A program made the position numbers and the translations under genes. A stretch of DNA of 29,742 bases from GW2011-AR15 sp964512765. GTDB taxonomy: Archaea > Nanobdellota > Nanobdellia > Woesearchaeales > GW2011-AR15. The notes under the pieces are model-generated. The model was not told where the DNA came from and did no database searches. It was given only the letters and a program-made list of their open reading frames with translations. Shown here piece by piece: positions 1 to 7,808 of this stretch. Location of the stretch: positions 1 through 29,742 of the forward strand of contig CAZEKF010000016.1 in assembly GCA_964512765.1 (NCBI GenBank). The letters are read 5' to 3'. Within the stretch, counting starts at the first letter, position 1, and each line of letters starts with the position of its first letter.

Positions 1-3
1 AGT

Positions 4-54
4 CGCAGAGTAGCGAAGCGGAAGGGGATTATAAGGGGTGTCCCCTTATTTCAT
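4..54 (+). repeat. 51-bp inverted repeat, left copy
   Basis: Positions 4-54 are identical to the reverse complement of 29692-29742, the last 51 bases of the window. The match stops exactly at 54/29692. Inside is a perfect 8-bp hairpin (31-38 with 42-49, loop TGT), next to a GC-richer stretch (4-27) unlike the surrounding AT-rich DNA. Such sharp identity at both ends suggests a dispersed multi-copy repeat at which assembly stopped. A true terminal inverted repeat is possible but less likely given the housekeeping gene content. Confidence 0.9.
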
Positions 55-145
55 CAATTGTTTCAGGCATATATAGACACAGATCTTGTCCTTCTCGTGC
101 AAAATAAAGTCTTTTTGATAGAGGTCTATAATTTATTGCCGTCAT
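29..145 (-). CDS. small ORF ending inside the end repeat (possibly a truncated gene)
   Basis: This 38-codon reading frame begins MTAINYRPLSKRLYFAREG and ends EIRGHPL. Its last residues and stop codon lie within the repeat at 4-54. An AT-rich TATA-like stretch about 27 nt upstream (near 165-175) would give a leaderless start at 145. The first thirty residues look coding (mixed charged and aromatic residues). The C-terminus is dictated by the repeat, so this is probably the 5' part of a gene cut by repeat insertion or misjoined at the contig end. No family recognised. Confidence 0.35.
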   Translation of the reverse strand: MTAINYRPLSKRLYFAREGQDLCLYMPETIDEIRGHPL

Positions 146-189
146 GGAATGAATTGAAGATTAAATTAACTTAAAAAATTAACTATAAA

Positions 190-582
190 TTACACTCTAT
201 ACTCCTCCCACTTAACCTTCTTCTTCCTAACAACATCCCTCAACTTTCTCTCAACCGTGCTTACTTTACTCTCACCAGATTTAACTTCAACAAACACAAT
301 CTCTCTTGGTTCTTTAGAATCTAATCCTTTGAAAACAATGAAATCTATTGGCTTACCTATGAATTTACATTCTGTTGGAGAATAAGGAAAATCAGGCATA
401 TAAGGAGCTAACTGTTCAGAAAACTGGCCTGTTAATACTTCCCTGGATTTTTTAACAGACTCTTGCCTTATCTTAGGCAGTTTTTCTATCCATTCCTGAT
501 CCTTAACTAATGATCCTAATCGATACCCAATCCATAACAGTATAACACCTCCAATTATTAACAAGAAAACTATTAATTCCAT
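190..582 (-). CDS. membrane-anchored Holliday-junction-resolvase-related endonuclease domain protein
   Basis: This 130-aa protein has an N-terminal hydrophobic helix (about residues 3-20) followed by a soluble domain. That domain contains GKPIDFIVFKG and, about 20 residues on, IVFVEVKSGESKVSTVERK. The D...(E)VK spacing is the PD-(D/E)XK nuclease core seen in the family of endonucleases related to archaeal Holliday junction resolvase (Endonuc_Holl type), whose members often carry an N-terminal membrane segment. D79 and E98-x-K100 are the likely metal and catalytic residues. A TATA-like element near 606-612 lies 27 nt upstream of the ATG, so a leaderless start is likely. The substrate is unknown. 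The domain call is good; activity is inferred. Confidence 0.7.
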   Translation of the reverse strand: MELIVFLLIIGGVILLWIGYRLGSLVKDQEWIEKLPKIRQESVKKSREVLTGQFSEQLAPYMPDFPYSPTECKFIGKPIDFIVFKGLDSKEPREIVFVEVKSGESKVSTVERKLRDVVRKKKVKWEEYRV

Positions 583-605
583 AACTAACGAAAATTACAA
601 CGAAC

Positions 606-824
606 TTAATATGTTTTATGATTATGTCTCAATGCAATCTGTTCTTTTCTAATAAACAAAACTGTTACAGTAGATATAGTGTATAACTCAAGATAACTCA
701 TCACAACTAATTGTGGGTTTACAATAAAATGTTTTGTTAAGAATTTAACCAAAAATACATCAACTAGAGTAAATACTAAAGCCAAGATTAAAGGAATTGA
801 AAGAATAAAATGATGTTTTTTCAT
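606..824 (-). CDS. small two-helix membrane protein, unknown function
   Basis: This 72-aa protein has two hydrophobic stretches (about residues 6-27 and 40-58) separated by a short polar segment, and a basic C-terminus (IRKEQIALRHNHKTY). I recognise no family. A TATA box (TTTATAAA within 846-858) lies about 27 nt upstream of the ATG, indicating its own promoter and a leaderless message. A perfect 8+1+8 palindrome (824-840) sits between TATA and start codon, so expression is probably controlled by a dimeric repressor. The neighbouring gene at 888-1367 is on the same strand but ends upstream of this promoter. Confidence 0.6.
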   Translation of the reverse strand: MKKHHFILSIPLILALVFTLVDVFLVKFLTKHFIVNPQLVVMSYLELYTISTVTVLFIRKEQIALRHNHKTY

Positions 825-840
825 GACTTGTTACAAGTCA
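824..840. promoter_or_regulatory. operator-like palindrome at a transcription start
   Basis: TGACTTGT-T-ACAAGTCA is a perfect 17-bp palindrome (8-nt arms, 1-nt centre). It touches the first base of the start codon of the 72-aa membrane protein and lies just downstream of its TATA box (846-858). A dimeric regulator bound here would cover the transcription start. Alternatively it could form a small hairpin at the 5' end of the transcript. Confidence 0.55.
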
Positions 841-887
841 CAAAATTGTTTATAAACGTTTGGTTGATTAATGTTAAACTAAACTGT

Positions 888-1367
888 TTACTTTCTTTTA
901 CCAAGTTCTTTATCAAGCAAATATAGTGCTTTCTTGTCTTCGCCAAGCATCTTAATCTTATCAATAATTTCTTGAGCAGAACTTTCCTCTTCAACTTGTT
1001 CATCTACAAACCATTGTAAAAAGTTCACAGAAGCATAATCTTTTTCATTTGTAGCAGTTTCAATTAATGCGTGAATCAAAGCTGTTACTTTTTTTTCATG
1101 GTTTAATCCATCTTCAAACGCGTTTAACGCAGAGGTCCATTCATTTTTAGGTGTTCCAACTTGTTCAAGTTTAACCTTTACTCCTCGTTCATTCAAATAA
1201 TCAAAGATTTTCATTGCATGTTCTGTTTCTTCTTCAGCTTGCATTTTCATCCAATGACTAAATCCTTGTAAACCTTTGTTTGCGAAATCAGCTGCCATTG
1301 ACAAATACAAATACGCTGCATAAAACTCGTGTGTAACTTGTTTGTTAAGTAATTCAAATGTTTTCAT
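888..1367 (-). CDS. ftn: ferritin (non-haem, FtnA type)
   Basis: Iron-storage ferritin of 159 aa that oxidises Fe(II) at a ferroxidase centre and stores the mineral in a 24-mer shell. The four-helix bundle is intact. It begins with HEFYAAYLYLSMA (E14), then AEEETEHAMKIF (E47, H50), E91 in the third helix, and WFVDEQVEEE (E123, Q124, E127), matching the FTN ferroxidase ligands. I chose ATG 1367 because GGTGA (1376-1380) lies 8 nt upstream. An in-frame GTG at 1379 abuts the stop of the peroxiredoxin gene and would add four residues that also align with the family. It is the distal gene of a peroxiredoxin-ferritin operon, coupling peroxide removal to iron sequestration. Confidence 0.93.
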   Translation of the reverse strand: MKTFELLNKQVTHEFYAAYLYLSMAADFANKGLQGFSHWMKMQAEEETEHAMKIFDYLNERGVKVKLEQVGTPKNEWTSALNAFEDGLNHEKKVTALIHALIETATNEKDYASVNFLQWFVDEQVEEESSAQEIIDKIKMLGEDKKALYLLDKELGKRK

Positions 1368-1379
1368 TTTTTCATTCAC

Positions 1380-1943
1380 CTATATTTTACCAATTAAATC
1401 CATTCCTGGCTTTAAAGTTTTTTTGCCTGGTTTCCAACTAGCAGGACAAACCTCTCCTTCATGTTGACTAACATATACAGAAGCGTCTAATTTCCTATGT
1501 ATTTCTTCTGCGTTCCTACCTATACTATTATCATGCAAATCCATTGCTTTAATAACACCGTCTGGATTAATAATAAAAGTTGCCCTTACTGACAATCCTT
1601 CACCGTCAATGTATGTGTCAAAATATTTACATATTTTACCAGTGGGGTCTGCTGCCATTGGATATTTAATTTTTGCAATAGCTTTTGAATGATCATGCCA
1701 TGCTTTATGACTAAACGCAGTGTCAGTGCTTACACTAATAACTTCTGCACCTAGTTTTTTAAACTCTTCATACATTTCAGCCATTTCTTCTAATTCAGTT
1801 GGACAGACAAAGGTAAAATCTGCAGGGTAAAATAGTAATACTAACCACTTACCTTTATAATCTGAAAATTTTACTTTCTTTATATTCTCTTCATGATACA
1901 CTTCAAATTCCATATCTTCAATCTTATCTCCTATCTTAACCAT
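1380..1943 (-). CDS. 2-Cys peroxiredoxin (AhpC/Prx1 type)
   Basis: This 187-aa thiol peroxidase reduces hydrogen and alkyl peroxides in the cytosol. The peroxidatic site FYPADFTFVCPTE has C47, and the C-terminal EVCPASWKPGKK holds the resolving C166. This is the typical two-cysteine arrangement with a full-length C-terminal arm. GGTGAT lies 5 nt upstream of the ATG, a strong SD. The stop codon directly abuts the in-frame GTG of ferritin, so the two are co-transcribed. No dedicated AhpF or thioredoxin reductase is in the window, so the reductant must come from elsewhere. Confidence 0.95.
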   Translation of the reverse strand: MVKIGDKIEDMEFEVYHEENIKKVKFSDYKGKWLVLLFYPADFTFVCPTELEEMAEMYEEFKKLGAEVISVSTDTAFSHKAWHDHSKAIAKIKYPMAADPTGKICKYFDTYIDGEGLSVRATFIINPDGVIKAMDLHDNSIGRNAEEIHRKLDASVYVSQHEGEVCPASWKPGKKTLKPGMDLIGKI

Positions 1944-1986
1944 TAAGAATCACCTATTTGTTTAATTTGTTGTTTTATTTTTAAAG

Positions 1987-2664
1987 TTAATGTTTAAGTT
2001 CTGCGTTATGAATTAAATATCTACCTGAGTTTTTTTCCACAACTTTTTTTGCTTTTGTTATAACTAATTCTTTACTAAATATAGGACAGTTTAATACCAA
2101 TGATTCATACTCACCGCCTTCACCAGCAACATTAATCAAGTATTTTTCTTTAAGTTTTTTTAATTCTTCCAAAGCATCTTTATCAATAACTCTTCCTAAC
2201 CATTCTTTGTTTAATCCTTCAGCTGCAACCGCTATTATCATAATCTTAAAATTGTTTTCAATTAATTCTTTTATTTCCTGTTCCTGGTTCATTTGCCATA
2301 ACGGGTTAATGCATTTTAATTCGAGATCATCACATATTTTTTGAACTCTACTAGCCTGGTACTCAGACTTTAATGCACCTGTTACAACACCCTCGATTTT
2401 AAACAATTCTTTAGCTTTCTCAATAACATTTTTTAAATCAACTAGCTCTTTTTCTTTCTGACCTTTTGTAATTGCAGTTAACAATGGCAATCCAATAGAT
2501 TCTGCCTGTAACTCTGTTAGATTAATATTTGGTGTATGAAACATGTAACTGTCAGGGTTTTCACTTTTAATTGTAATTAAACAAACAACATCATGTTTTT
2601 TCATAGCTTTGTAAATTGCATACGTAGAATCTTTACCTCCAGAAAATAATGCTGCTAGTTTCAT
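1987..2664 (-). CDS. dph6: diphthine--ammonia ligase (Dph6, MJ0570 family)
   Basis: This 225-aa ATP-pyrophosphatase (PP-loop) protein catalyses the last step of diphthamide synthesis on elongation factor 2, amidating diphthine with ammonium and ATP. The PP-loop LFSGGKDST occupies residues 6-14. The family signature GEGGEYESLVLNCP is present near residue 180, and VTGALKSEYQASRV matches the conserved middle of the family. TTTATATAAA at 2685-2694 is about 26 nt upstream of the ATG, so the message is probably leaderless. It is divergent from the gene at 2754 and precedes the peroxiredoxin gene with a 43-nt gap that contains the latter's own SD. Confidence 0.9.
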   Translation of the reverse strand: MKLAALFSGGKDSTYAIYKAMKKHDVVCLITIKSENPDSYMFHTPNINLTELQAESIGLPLLTAITKGQKEKELVDLKNVIEKAKELFKIEGVVTGALKSEYQASRVQKICDDLELKCINPLWQMNQEQEIKELIENNFKIMIIAVAAEGLNKEWLGRVIDKDALEELKKLKEKYLINVAGEGGEYESLVLNCPIFSKELVITKAKKVVEKNSGRYLIHNAELKH

Positions 2665-2684
2665 GTCTGGTGAAAATTGCCTAG

Positions 2685-2732
2685 TTTATATAAAGTTTTA
2701 CAATAATAACTCCTTTATACCTTTTTATATAA
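2685..2732. promoter_or_regulatory. divergent TATA pair for dph6 and the exonuclease-like gene
   Basis: TTTATATAAA (2685-2694) is about 26 nt upstream of dph6 (start 2664). TTTATATAA (2724-2732) is about 26 nt upstream of the TTG start at 2754. Both distances equal the TATA-to-transcription-start distance in archaea, so both genes appear leaderless. The second box is the main argument for accepting the TTG start. Confidence 0.7.
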
Positions 2733-2753
2733 CTTTATGTTTTCTGTTTTAAA

Positions 2754-4931
2754 TTGGTAAACCAAGAGTTCATTGTAGACGGTGTTTGTTATCGAAATCC
2801 AAAAGCATACATTTCGCTTAGAGGTCTTGGCAAAATAGTGTATGACGGTGATTTTACTTTTCCTTCTAGAATTATGAACAGTGAAGAAGTTCAAGGTGTT
2901 GAAGAATTAGTCAAAGATTCTGGGTTGTTTGATTTAGGTCTTTCTATGGAAGATGTTGATATTAGAAATAATGTATTTAATAATGATAATTTATACGTAG
3001 TTCAAATTAAGGCCCCTTCTTCATTAGCTGGAGTAATTAGATCAATTCCTGACAAATGGAGAAAAAGAAGAAAGCAATTGTTTGAGACTTGTCATTACGT
3101 TGACCAGTTAAATTGGTATGTTGCTCAAGTAGGTGATAAATTTTCATTGTCAACTGAGCTAATTGAAGTTTTTAGTTACACAACACAACTTACTGTTCTA
3201 ATGAAACAAGCTATGGCAAAAGTTAAAGGATTAAGAGGAAAACCGCGTAGGTATGCAATTAAAGAATTCGTTAATCCTGTCACGAAAAGAATTGATGAAT
3301 ATGTTACTGCAACATGTAATTTATTGAATGATCATGACCTATATTTAGAATACAATGATAAACAAATGGAACTAGAGATCCATGCAAGAAGTTTGGATGC
3401 GTTTCAATATAACGGTTTCATGACACCTTCTGACATTAGAAATTCATCCATGGCTTTTATTGACACAGAAAATCCTTTATTTATGCATGAAGGTTCAAAA
3501 ACTTCTTGGGTAGGTGTTTCTTTTTACGAAAATCAAAAACCTGTTAGAAAAATTATTTTTTCAATGGCACTTCTTGATGTTTCTTGCATGGACGGGATTG
3601 ACGGAGAATATGAAATAATTTCGGAGTTTGATTCATATACAGAATTTGAAAAAGCTATAAGTCAATGTTTTTCTGAACAAAATCCTTTGATGATTATAGG
3701 ACAAAACTTAATCTGGTATGATCTCCAAAAAATGAGAGAAGATAGTTTAGATGAAAATGATGAGTTTGATTTGATATTAGGCTGTGATCGAAAAGCAAAA
3801 GTTAGTGCTACAATACTAGCTGAAAAAAAAGATGATAATCAACAAACGTTCTATGAAAAACTCTTTCAAAAAATAGGTGCAGATTGCACTATTGTGCTTG
3901 ACACGTACCAAGTTGCTAGGCAAGGGCTTAGTTTTCTTAAACCACTTAAGCTTGAAAACATTCTTGCACATTTGTTTCCAAATGCACAATTTACAAAATC
4001 TGTTTCTTATGACGAAATGGAATCTCTTCAGGTTGAGTTTGAAAATGGTGACATGCAAGCTGGGCAATTGTTGTGCAGATATCTTGTAGATGATGTTGAT
4101 GCAATGGTACCTTTAATCCTAAACCCACAGTCACAGTACGACTCAACTAACTCAGTATCAGCATTCTCATTTGATGATTACTGTAACTTAGCGTCCAGGT
4201 TCAGACTCAACTTTGAAAAACTGTTGTACACTCCTAGAGTTATTGAATCATATTTCGAACGTAGGTTTTTTGAAACTACTGGAACTTTTTTTGATACAGT
4301 ATATCCTTATATTCCTAAGTTTCAAAAACTTAATAAAAGTAGAATTAGCAAGTTTAAAACAAGAGTTAGGAAAGCTGTTCACCAAATAACTGAACTCGTG
4401 TCTTTATTACCAGATGACACAACGATTGGATATTTACCATGGGCTGATTACGTTGCAGAACTTTGGCTTTCAGACAAACTTAAACAAAAGTATCCTGCAT
4501 TCTCTGAATTTTTATTAGATCACAAATATTCAAGAGATCCTCATACCTCGCTACAGGTTTCGGATGAGTATTGTGTCAGAACTGACCCAAAAAGACAACT
4601 GTTTTTATCAAAATTCATTGAATCTTTCATGAGACAGATGGTCATAGACTACGGTGCAGCAGTGTTAGATAAAGACATTGACCCAAAAGCAAGGTCAAGG
4701 TTTTACGCTAGATATGGTTTTGAACCAGACATTGTAATGAACATGATACATGTAAAAGTAGAAGAGGCACATGCTAAATTAAGTAAAAAAGGAATAAATA
4801 TGCTAAAAACCGACTACCGAGGCCAGTTCACGTTCTTATCTGGTGTTTCAGACATAAGTGATGTACTTACAAACGGTGCATTAGCTTTTGATGTAGAAAA
4901 GGGTAGTACTTTAATTGATTTTCAAAAATAA
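2754..4931 (+). CDS. large protein with PolB-type 3'-5' exonuclease domain but no polymerase motifs
   Basis: This 725-aa protein starts at TTG, fixed by the TATA box 26 nt upstream. Residues 234-447 hold the three exonuclease motifs of family B DNA polymerases in order: ExoI AFIDTEN (D237, E239), ExoII IIGQNLIWYDLQKM (N318, D323) and ExoIII YLVDD (Y443, D447), with LDTYQVARQ between the last two. ExoIII is followed by a helical segment (LASRFRLNFEKLL...TPRVIESYFERRF) like the PolB linker. The rest shows no DxxSLYPS, KxxxNSxYG or YxDTDS motif, so polymerase activity is unlikely. Residues 1-230 are unrecognised. It may be a nuclease or an inactivated polymerase relative. It converges on the gene at 4941. 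Confidence 0.55.
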   Translation: MVNQEFIVDGVCYRNPKAYISLRGLGKIVYDGDFTFPSRIMNSEEVQGVEELVKDSGLFDLGLSMEDVDIRNNVFNNDNLYVVQIKAPSSLAGVIRSIPDKWRKRRKQLFETCHYVDQLNWYVAQVGDKFSLSTELIEVFSYTTQLTVLMKQAMAKVKGLRGKPRRYAIKEFVNPVTKRIDEYVTATCNLLNDHDLYLEYNDKQMELEIHARSLDAFQYNGFMTPSDIRNSSMAFIDTENPLFMHEGSKTSWVGVSFYENQKPVRKIIFSMALLDVSCMDGIDGEYEIISEFDSYTEFEKAISQCFSEQNPLMIIGQNLIWYDLQKMREDSLDENDEFDLILGCDRKAKVSATILAEKKDDNQQTFYEKLFQKIGADCTIVLDTYQVARQGLSFLKPLKLENILAHLFPNAQFTKSVSYDEMESLQVEFENGDMQAGQLLCRYLVDDVDAMVPLILNPQSQYDSTNSVSAFSFDDYCNLASRFRLNFEKLLYTPRVIESYFERRFFETTGTFFDTVYPYIPKFQKLNKSRISKFKTRVRKAVHQITELVSLLPDDTTIGYLPWADYVAELWLSDKLKQKYPAFSEFLLDHKYSRDPHTSLQVSDEYCVRTDPKRQLFLSKFIESFMRQMVIDYGAAVLDKDIDPKARSRFYARYGFEPDIVMNMIHVKVEEAHAKLSKKGINMLKTDYRGQFTFLSGVSDISDVLTNGALAFDVEKGSTLIDFQK

Positions 4932-4940
4932 ATTTGAACT

Positions 4941-6566
4941 TTATCTATTTTTATACGCCACCATCTGCCAAAGAATATATTCCATCTCAATATTTGCCAG
5001 ATTTCTTCTTCTTACTTTACCGTCAGATAATCTTGTCTCTACAAGAACATTAGTGTACATTAAATTAAATAAATCTTGAGTATCTTTGTTTGATGGTATT
5101 GGAAAAGGTATGTGAAAGTTGTCAGGACCTCCGTTATCTTCCATGTACGTTAACATGCTTAAAATTGCATGGTGGCATAGATGTATCTCTTGCATTTTTT
5201 CTCTTCTATCAGGCACTATCCCAAACCTGAGCCAGTCTCTACCAATACTCTTTGCGTCATAATGAACACGTAGACATTCATGATCTACCTTCGGCCTATA
5301 TCCGGATCTGATTTCTTCAGGTGTAATTTCACCTGAACTAGGACGAAAGTTACCTACTTGAACCACATATCCAGCAGGTTCAACACCTGATAATGATGGA
5401 ACACCTGCATATGCAAAGTCATAACTTTGACCAGGATCAATCTGATTCATACTTTCATTATGAAGTCCATTATCGAATAGTTTAACTGCTCTCAAGACAT
5501 CTAACAAAGACACAATTCTTGCTATTCCATCAGATCCAACAAAGTCCATACCAACATATCCTACTCCTAATTTTACTTTTGAAAATGCTTGTTCAATACC
5601 ATTTGCAATCGGAACTCCTTCTTGCCACAATCTTCTTTGAACAGGCAGAAGTCTAAAATTTCGTCTTAATTCATTTAGATCACTGTAATCTGGAAATGCA
5701 TCGTCAGATACAATGAATGTTTGGTATGGTTTAATTTCAAGCATTTCTGAAATAATTATACGCCATAGGTCTGCTTGGCCTTCAATAGGAATGTTTTGTA
5801 TGTCCTGTCTTTTGTCAATGAATGCACGATCCACTGCTTTTGGTCTGTATCTAACCCTTGATATTTTCCCTGCATGGATAAGTGAGTTCACTGCCAAATC
5901 TGGTTCTCTATGATAATTACCCCATAAATGTTGGGAAGCAACTCCTTGAGACAATAATAATCTCCTTAATTGTGACCTTGACGGTCTTTTATGAAATAAA
6001 AGATATTCTGTTGTTTTTGAATAATCTGTTTGACTCTGAACATATCCCATCAATTTGTCCCATTTTTTCATCAACTTTGGGAGGGTTTCGGTTGAAATAT
6101 CATCAGAAATATATTTTTCTTTTATTATACGTAACGTGGTTTCAAGTAAAGGACATAAGTGAGGTTCAAACAATTGCCATGCCTTCCTGTCAGGGCTAAG
6201 AGAAAGTATTGGGTTATGAGGGAATCCAACACTAGGTTTATAATTTTCTGGATAAATATCTATTCCTGTAACAGTTTTGCCATTTGTTGTGTACAGAACT
6301 ACATTGTTAAGAATGACACTTCCCTGAGTAACCACAGGATAAGTTATTTCCTTTGTTTCTAATTCTTCAGTAACTTGTCTTATCTGAAACTCTGTTGCAA
6401 TCAAAGTTTCATCATCAAGACATGTCATCCCTCTATGAGCTCCCCCCCAGACATTGGTTATAGCATGTTCCTGGTCATAAGGTTCTCTATCATGATGTAG
6501 TTGGATTATTCTGTCTAAGGTTGTCCTTCTATGACCTTGTCTAAAAAATGACCTAGAGATTACCAT
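4941..6566 (-). CDS. 541-aa protein of unknown function
   Basis: I do not recognise this protein. It is soluble, with no signal peptide or membrane segment. It has a very basic N-terminus (RSFFRQGHRRTTLDR) and many His and Arg residues; a later stretch ECLRVHYDAKSIGRDWLRFG looks conserved. A central region near residues 200-240 (KRPSRSQLRRLLLSQGVASQ) resembles a small helix-turn-helix, but weakly. A TATA element near 6589-6598 lies about 27 nt upstream of the ATG, so it is probably leaderless. It ends 10 nt from the convergent exonuclease-like gene. Gene certainty is high because of length and promoter; function is unknown. Confidence 0.75.
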   Translation of the reverse strand: MVISRSFFRQGHRRTTLDRIIQLHHDREPYDQEHAITNVWGGAHRGMTCLDDETLIATEFQIRQVTEELETKEITYPVVTQGSVILNNVVLYTTNGKTVTGIDIYPENYKPSVGFPHNPILSLSPDRKAWQLFEPHLCPLLETTLRIIKEKYISDDISTETLPKLMKKWDKLMGYVQSQTDYSKTTEYLLFHKRPSRSQLRRLLLSQGVASQHLWGNYHREPDLAVNSLIHAGKISRVRYRPKAVDRAFIDKRQDIQNIPIEGQADLWRIIISEMLEIKPYQTFIVSDDAFPDYSDLNELRRNFRLLPVQRRLWQEGVPIANGIEQAFSKVKLGVGYVGMDFVGSDGIARIVSLLDVLRAVKLFDNGLHNESMNQIDPGQSYDFAYAGVPSLSGVEPAGYVVQVGNFRPSSGEITPEEIRSGYRPKVDHECLRVHYDAKSIGRDWLRFGIVPDRREKMQEIHLCHHAILSMLTYMEDNGGPDNFHIPFPIPSNKDTQDLFNLMYTNVLVETRLSDGKVRRRNLANIEMEYILWQMVAYKNR

Positions 6567-6615
6567 TTCAGATATAGTATTTTGTATTAATATTTAAAGA
6601 ATATTACTAATTTAT

Positions 6616-6969
6616 TTAATTTCTTTTACCAAGTTCGTTGAGATGTATAGGTTCATATTCGACCTGTCTATGAAATTTAAATGCTTGTTGCACTGGTAAT
6701 ATTGGAAGCTCCTCAACTTTAAGTTCAAGAGGTTTTCCTTGATCAGAAACATCTTGCGCTACTTCAAATATTTTTGGAAGCATTCCTATGAGCATACGTG
6801 CAACTATAGGATTAATTGAACTATCTTCTAGATAAATATCATGTTTTTGTAATACTTCTGCGCCTGGAAATGCAATTTGGTATATTTCAACAGCCCGTGT
6901 TGGATCAAATCTATCGTCTAAGCCAAATTGAAGAATTTGTTGAGCTTCAGAATAGGTCAAATAAACCAT
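6616..6969 (-). CDS. 117-aa hypothetical protein
   Basis: A small mostly helical protein starting MVYLTYSEAQQILQFGLDD and ending PIHLNELGKRN. No known motif is visible. A TTG two codons upstream could start it, but TATA-like TTTATATAAT near 6990-7000 is about 27 nt from ATG 6969, which fits a leaderless start there. It lies between eS8 and the 541-aa unknown protein on the same strand, each with its own TATA box, so it is not obviously in an operon. Confidence 0.65.
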   Translation of the reverse strand: MVYLTYSEAQQILQFGLDDRFDPTRAVEIYQIAFPGAEVLQKHDIYLEDSSINPIVARMLIGMLPKIFEVAQDVSDQGKPLELKVEELPILPVQQAFKFHRQVEYEPIHLNELGKRN

Positions 6970-7032
6970 AATCAAGTATTAGTTTAATTTATTATATAAA
7001 TTTAACTTATTTCAATATTAATAATTCATAAA

Positions 7033-7413
7033 TTATACCAAAACAGCGTTAATAACACCATCTTGACCAGGTCTAGAAGTAATTTTTGCGTTACCTTTAT
7101 CAGTTTTGATAACAGTACCTTTTGTCATGATATTAGCTCTTATATAATGCCTGTTTGCAGGGTTTTCAACTACTTGTTCAATCTTAGCTTTTGTATATTT
7201 TTTGGTTTTTGGGTCGAACACGTTTGCTATGTTAGTTCTTAATAACTTAACTTTTGTGTCACCGCCACGTACTCTGATTGATTTTGTTGCTGGTTTACTA
7301 TCAACTTTAGTTAAAGTAGGTGCTCTTCCTAATGCACGTTTCTTTTTAGCGTGCTGTCTTTTATACCGTGCACCTGTTTCTTTTCTTTGTGATCTTTGTT
7401 GATCTAATACCAT
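7033..7413 (-). CDS. rps8e: small ribosomal subunit protein eS8
   Basis: This 126-aa protein binds 16S rRNA in the archaeal/eukaryotic 30S subunit. Recognisable features are the basic start (QRSQRKETGARYKRQHAKKK), ELGR-like ALGRAPT, IRVRGGDTKVKLLR, the VENPANRHYIRAN segment and the C-terminal ITSRPGQDGVINAVLV. These are hallmarks of archaeal S8e, and the length is normal for the family. TTTATAAA at 7437-7444 is 27 nt upstream of the ATG, indicating leaderless transcription. Confidence 0.96.
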   Translation of the reverse strand: MVLDQQRSQRKETGARYKRQHAKKKRALGRAPTLTKVDSKPATKSIRVRGGDTKVKLLRTNIANVFDPKTKKYTKAKIEQVVENPANRHYIRANIMTKGTVIKTDKGNAKITSRPGQDGVINAVLV

Positions 7414-7436
7414 ATCTGCATGAGAAAAATAAGGAG

Positions 7437-7500
7437 TTTATAAATCTTGTTTTTTTATAGAGGGTGTTTATATTATATATCAGATATATTTATATATAAA
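7437..7500. promoter_or_regulatory. divergent promoters for eS8 and the gene at 7521
   Basis: TTTATAAA at 7437-7444 serves eS8 (start 7413). TTTATATATAAA at 7489-7500 serves the plus-strand gene at 7521. Each is about 26-27 nt from its start codon, with no SD, so both messages appear leaderless. Confidence 0.7.
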
Positions 7501-7520
7501 CCATTATTTATTTCACTGGA

Positions 7521-7808
7521 ATGACAATTAACATAGATGACATATGCAATGTTACTGCAAAGGACTATGGTGAAAACTATTCTTTAATAACTTTTGCACT
7601 TCCTTTAATGAACATTGATGCAAATCATATGTTATCTAGGAATTTAAGCGATCTACCTCACTATTTTTATGGTGGTGATCCTAAAAACTATGTTCAAGTT
7701 GGTGTTGGTCCAGACAAGATTAAACTTGATTTTAAGTTTGATGAATCAGTGAAGCGTCGTATTCATATATGGGTCAATGTATTGAAGGTATGCCTGATGT
7801 TATCATGA
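7521..7808 (+). CDS. 5' part of a split or frameshifted gene, unknown function
   Basis: This frame encodes 95 aa from a leaderless ATG with TATA at 7489-7500. Its product, MTINIDDICNVTAKDYGENY..., is rich in alternating beta-type segments until RRIHIWVNV, then ends in a short hydrophobic tail (LKVCLMLS). The next frame continues with ...EGMPDVIMTLRTN and more beta strands. Reading the two together gives one continuous protein of about 150 aa ending in a C-terminal helix, reminiscent of an SRPBCC-type fold (weak inference). A single missing base between about 7745 and 7808 would explain the split. The alternative is two genes overlapping by ATGA at 7805-7808. Confidence 0.6.
   Translation: MTINIDDICNVTAKDYGENYSLITFALPLMNIDANHMLSRNLSDLPHYFYGGDPKNYVQVGVGPDKIKLDFKFDESVKRRIHIWVNVLKVCLMLS

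Noticed and set aside
821..1003. 60-codon minus-strand frame overlapping the ferritin 3' end
   Set aside because: Shadow of ferritin in another frame; Lys/Asn-rich with no start signals.
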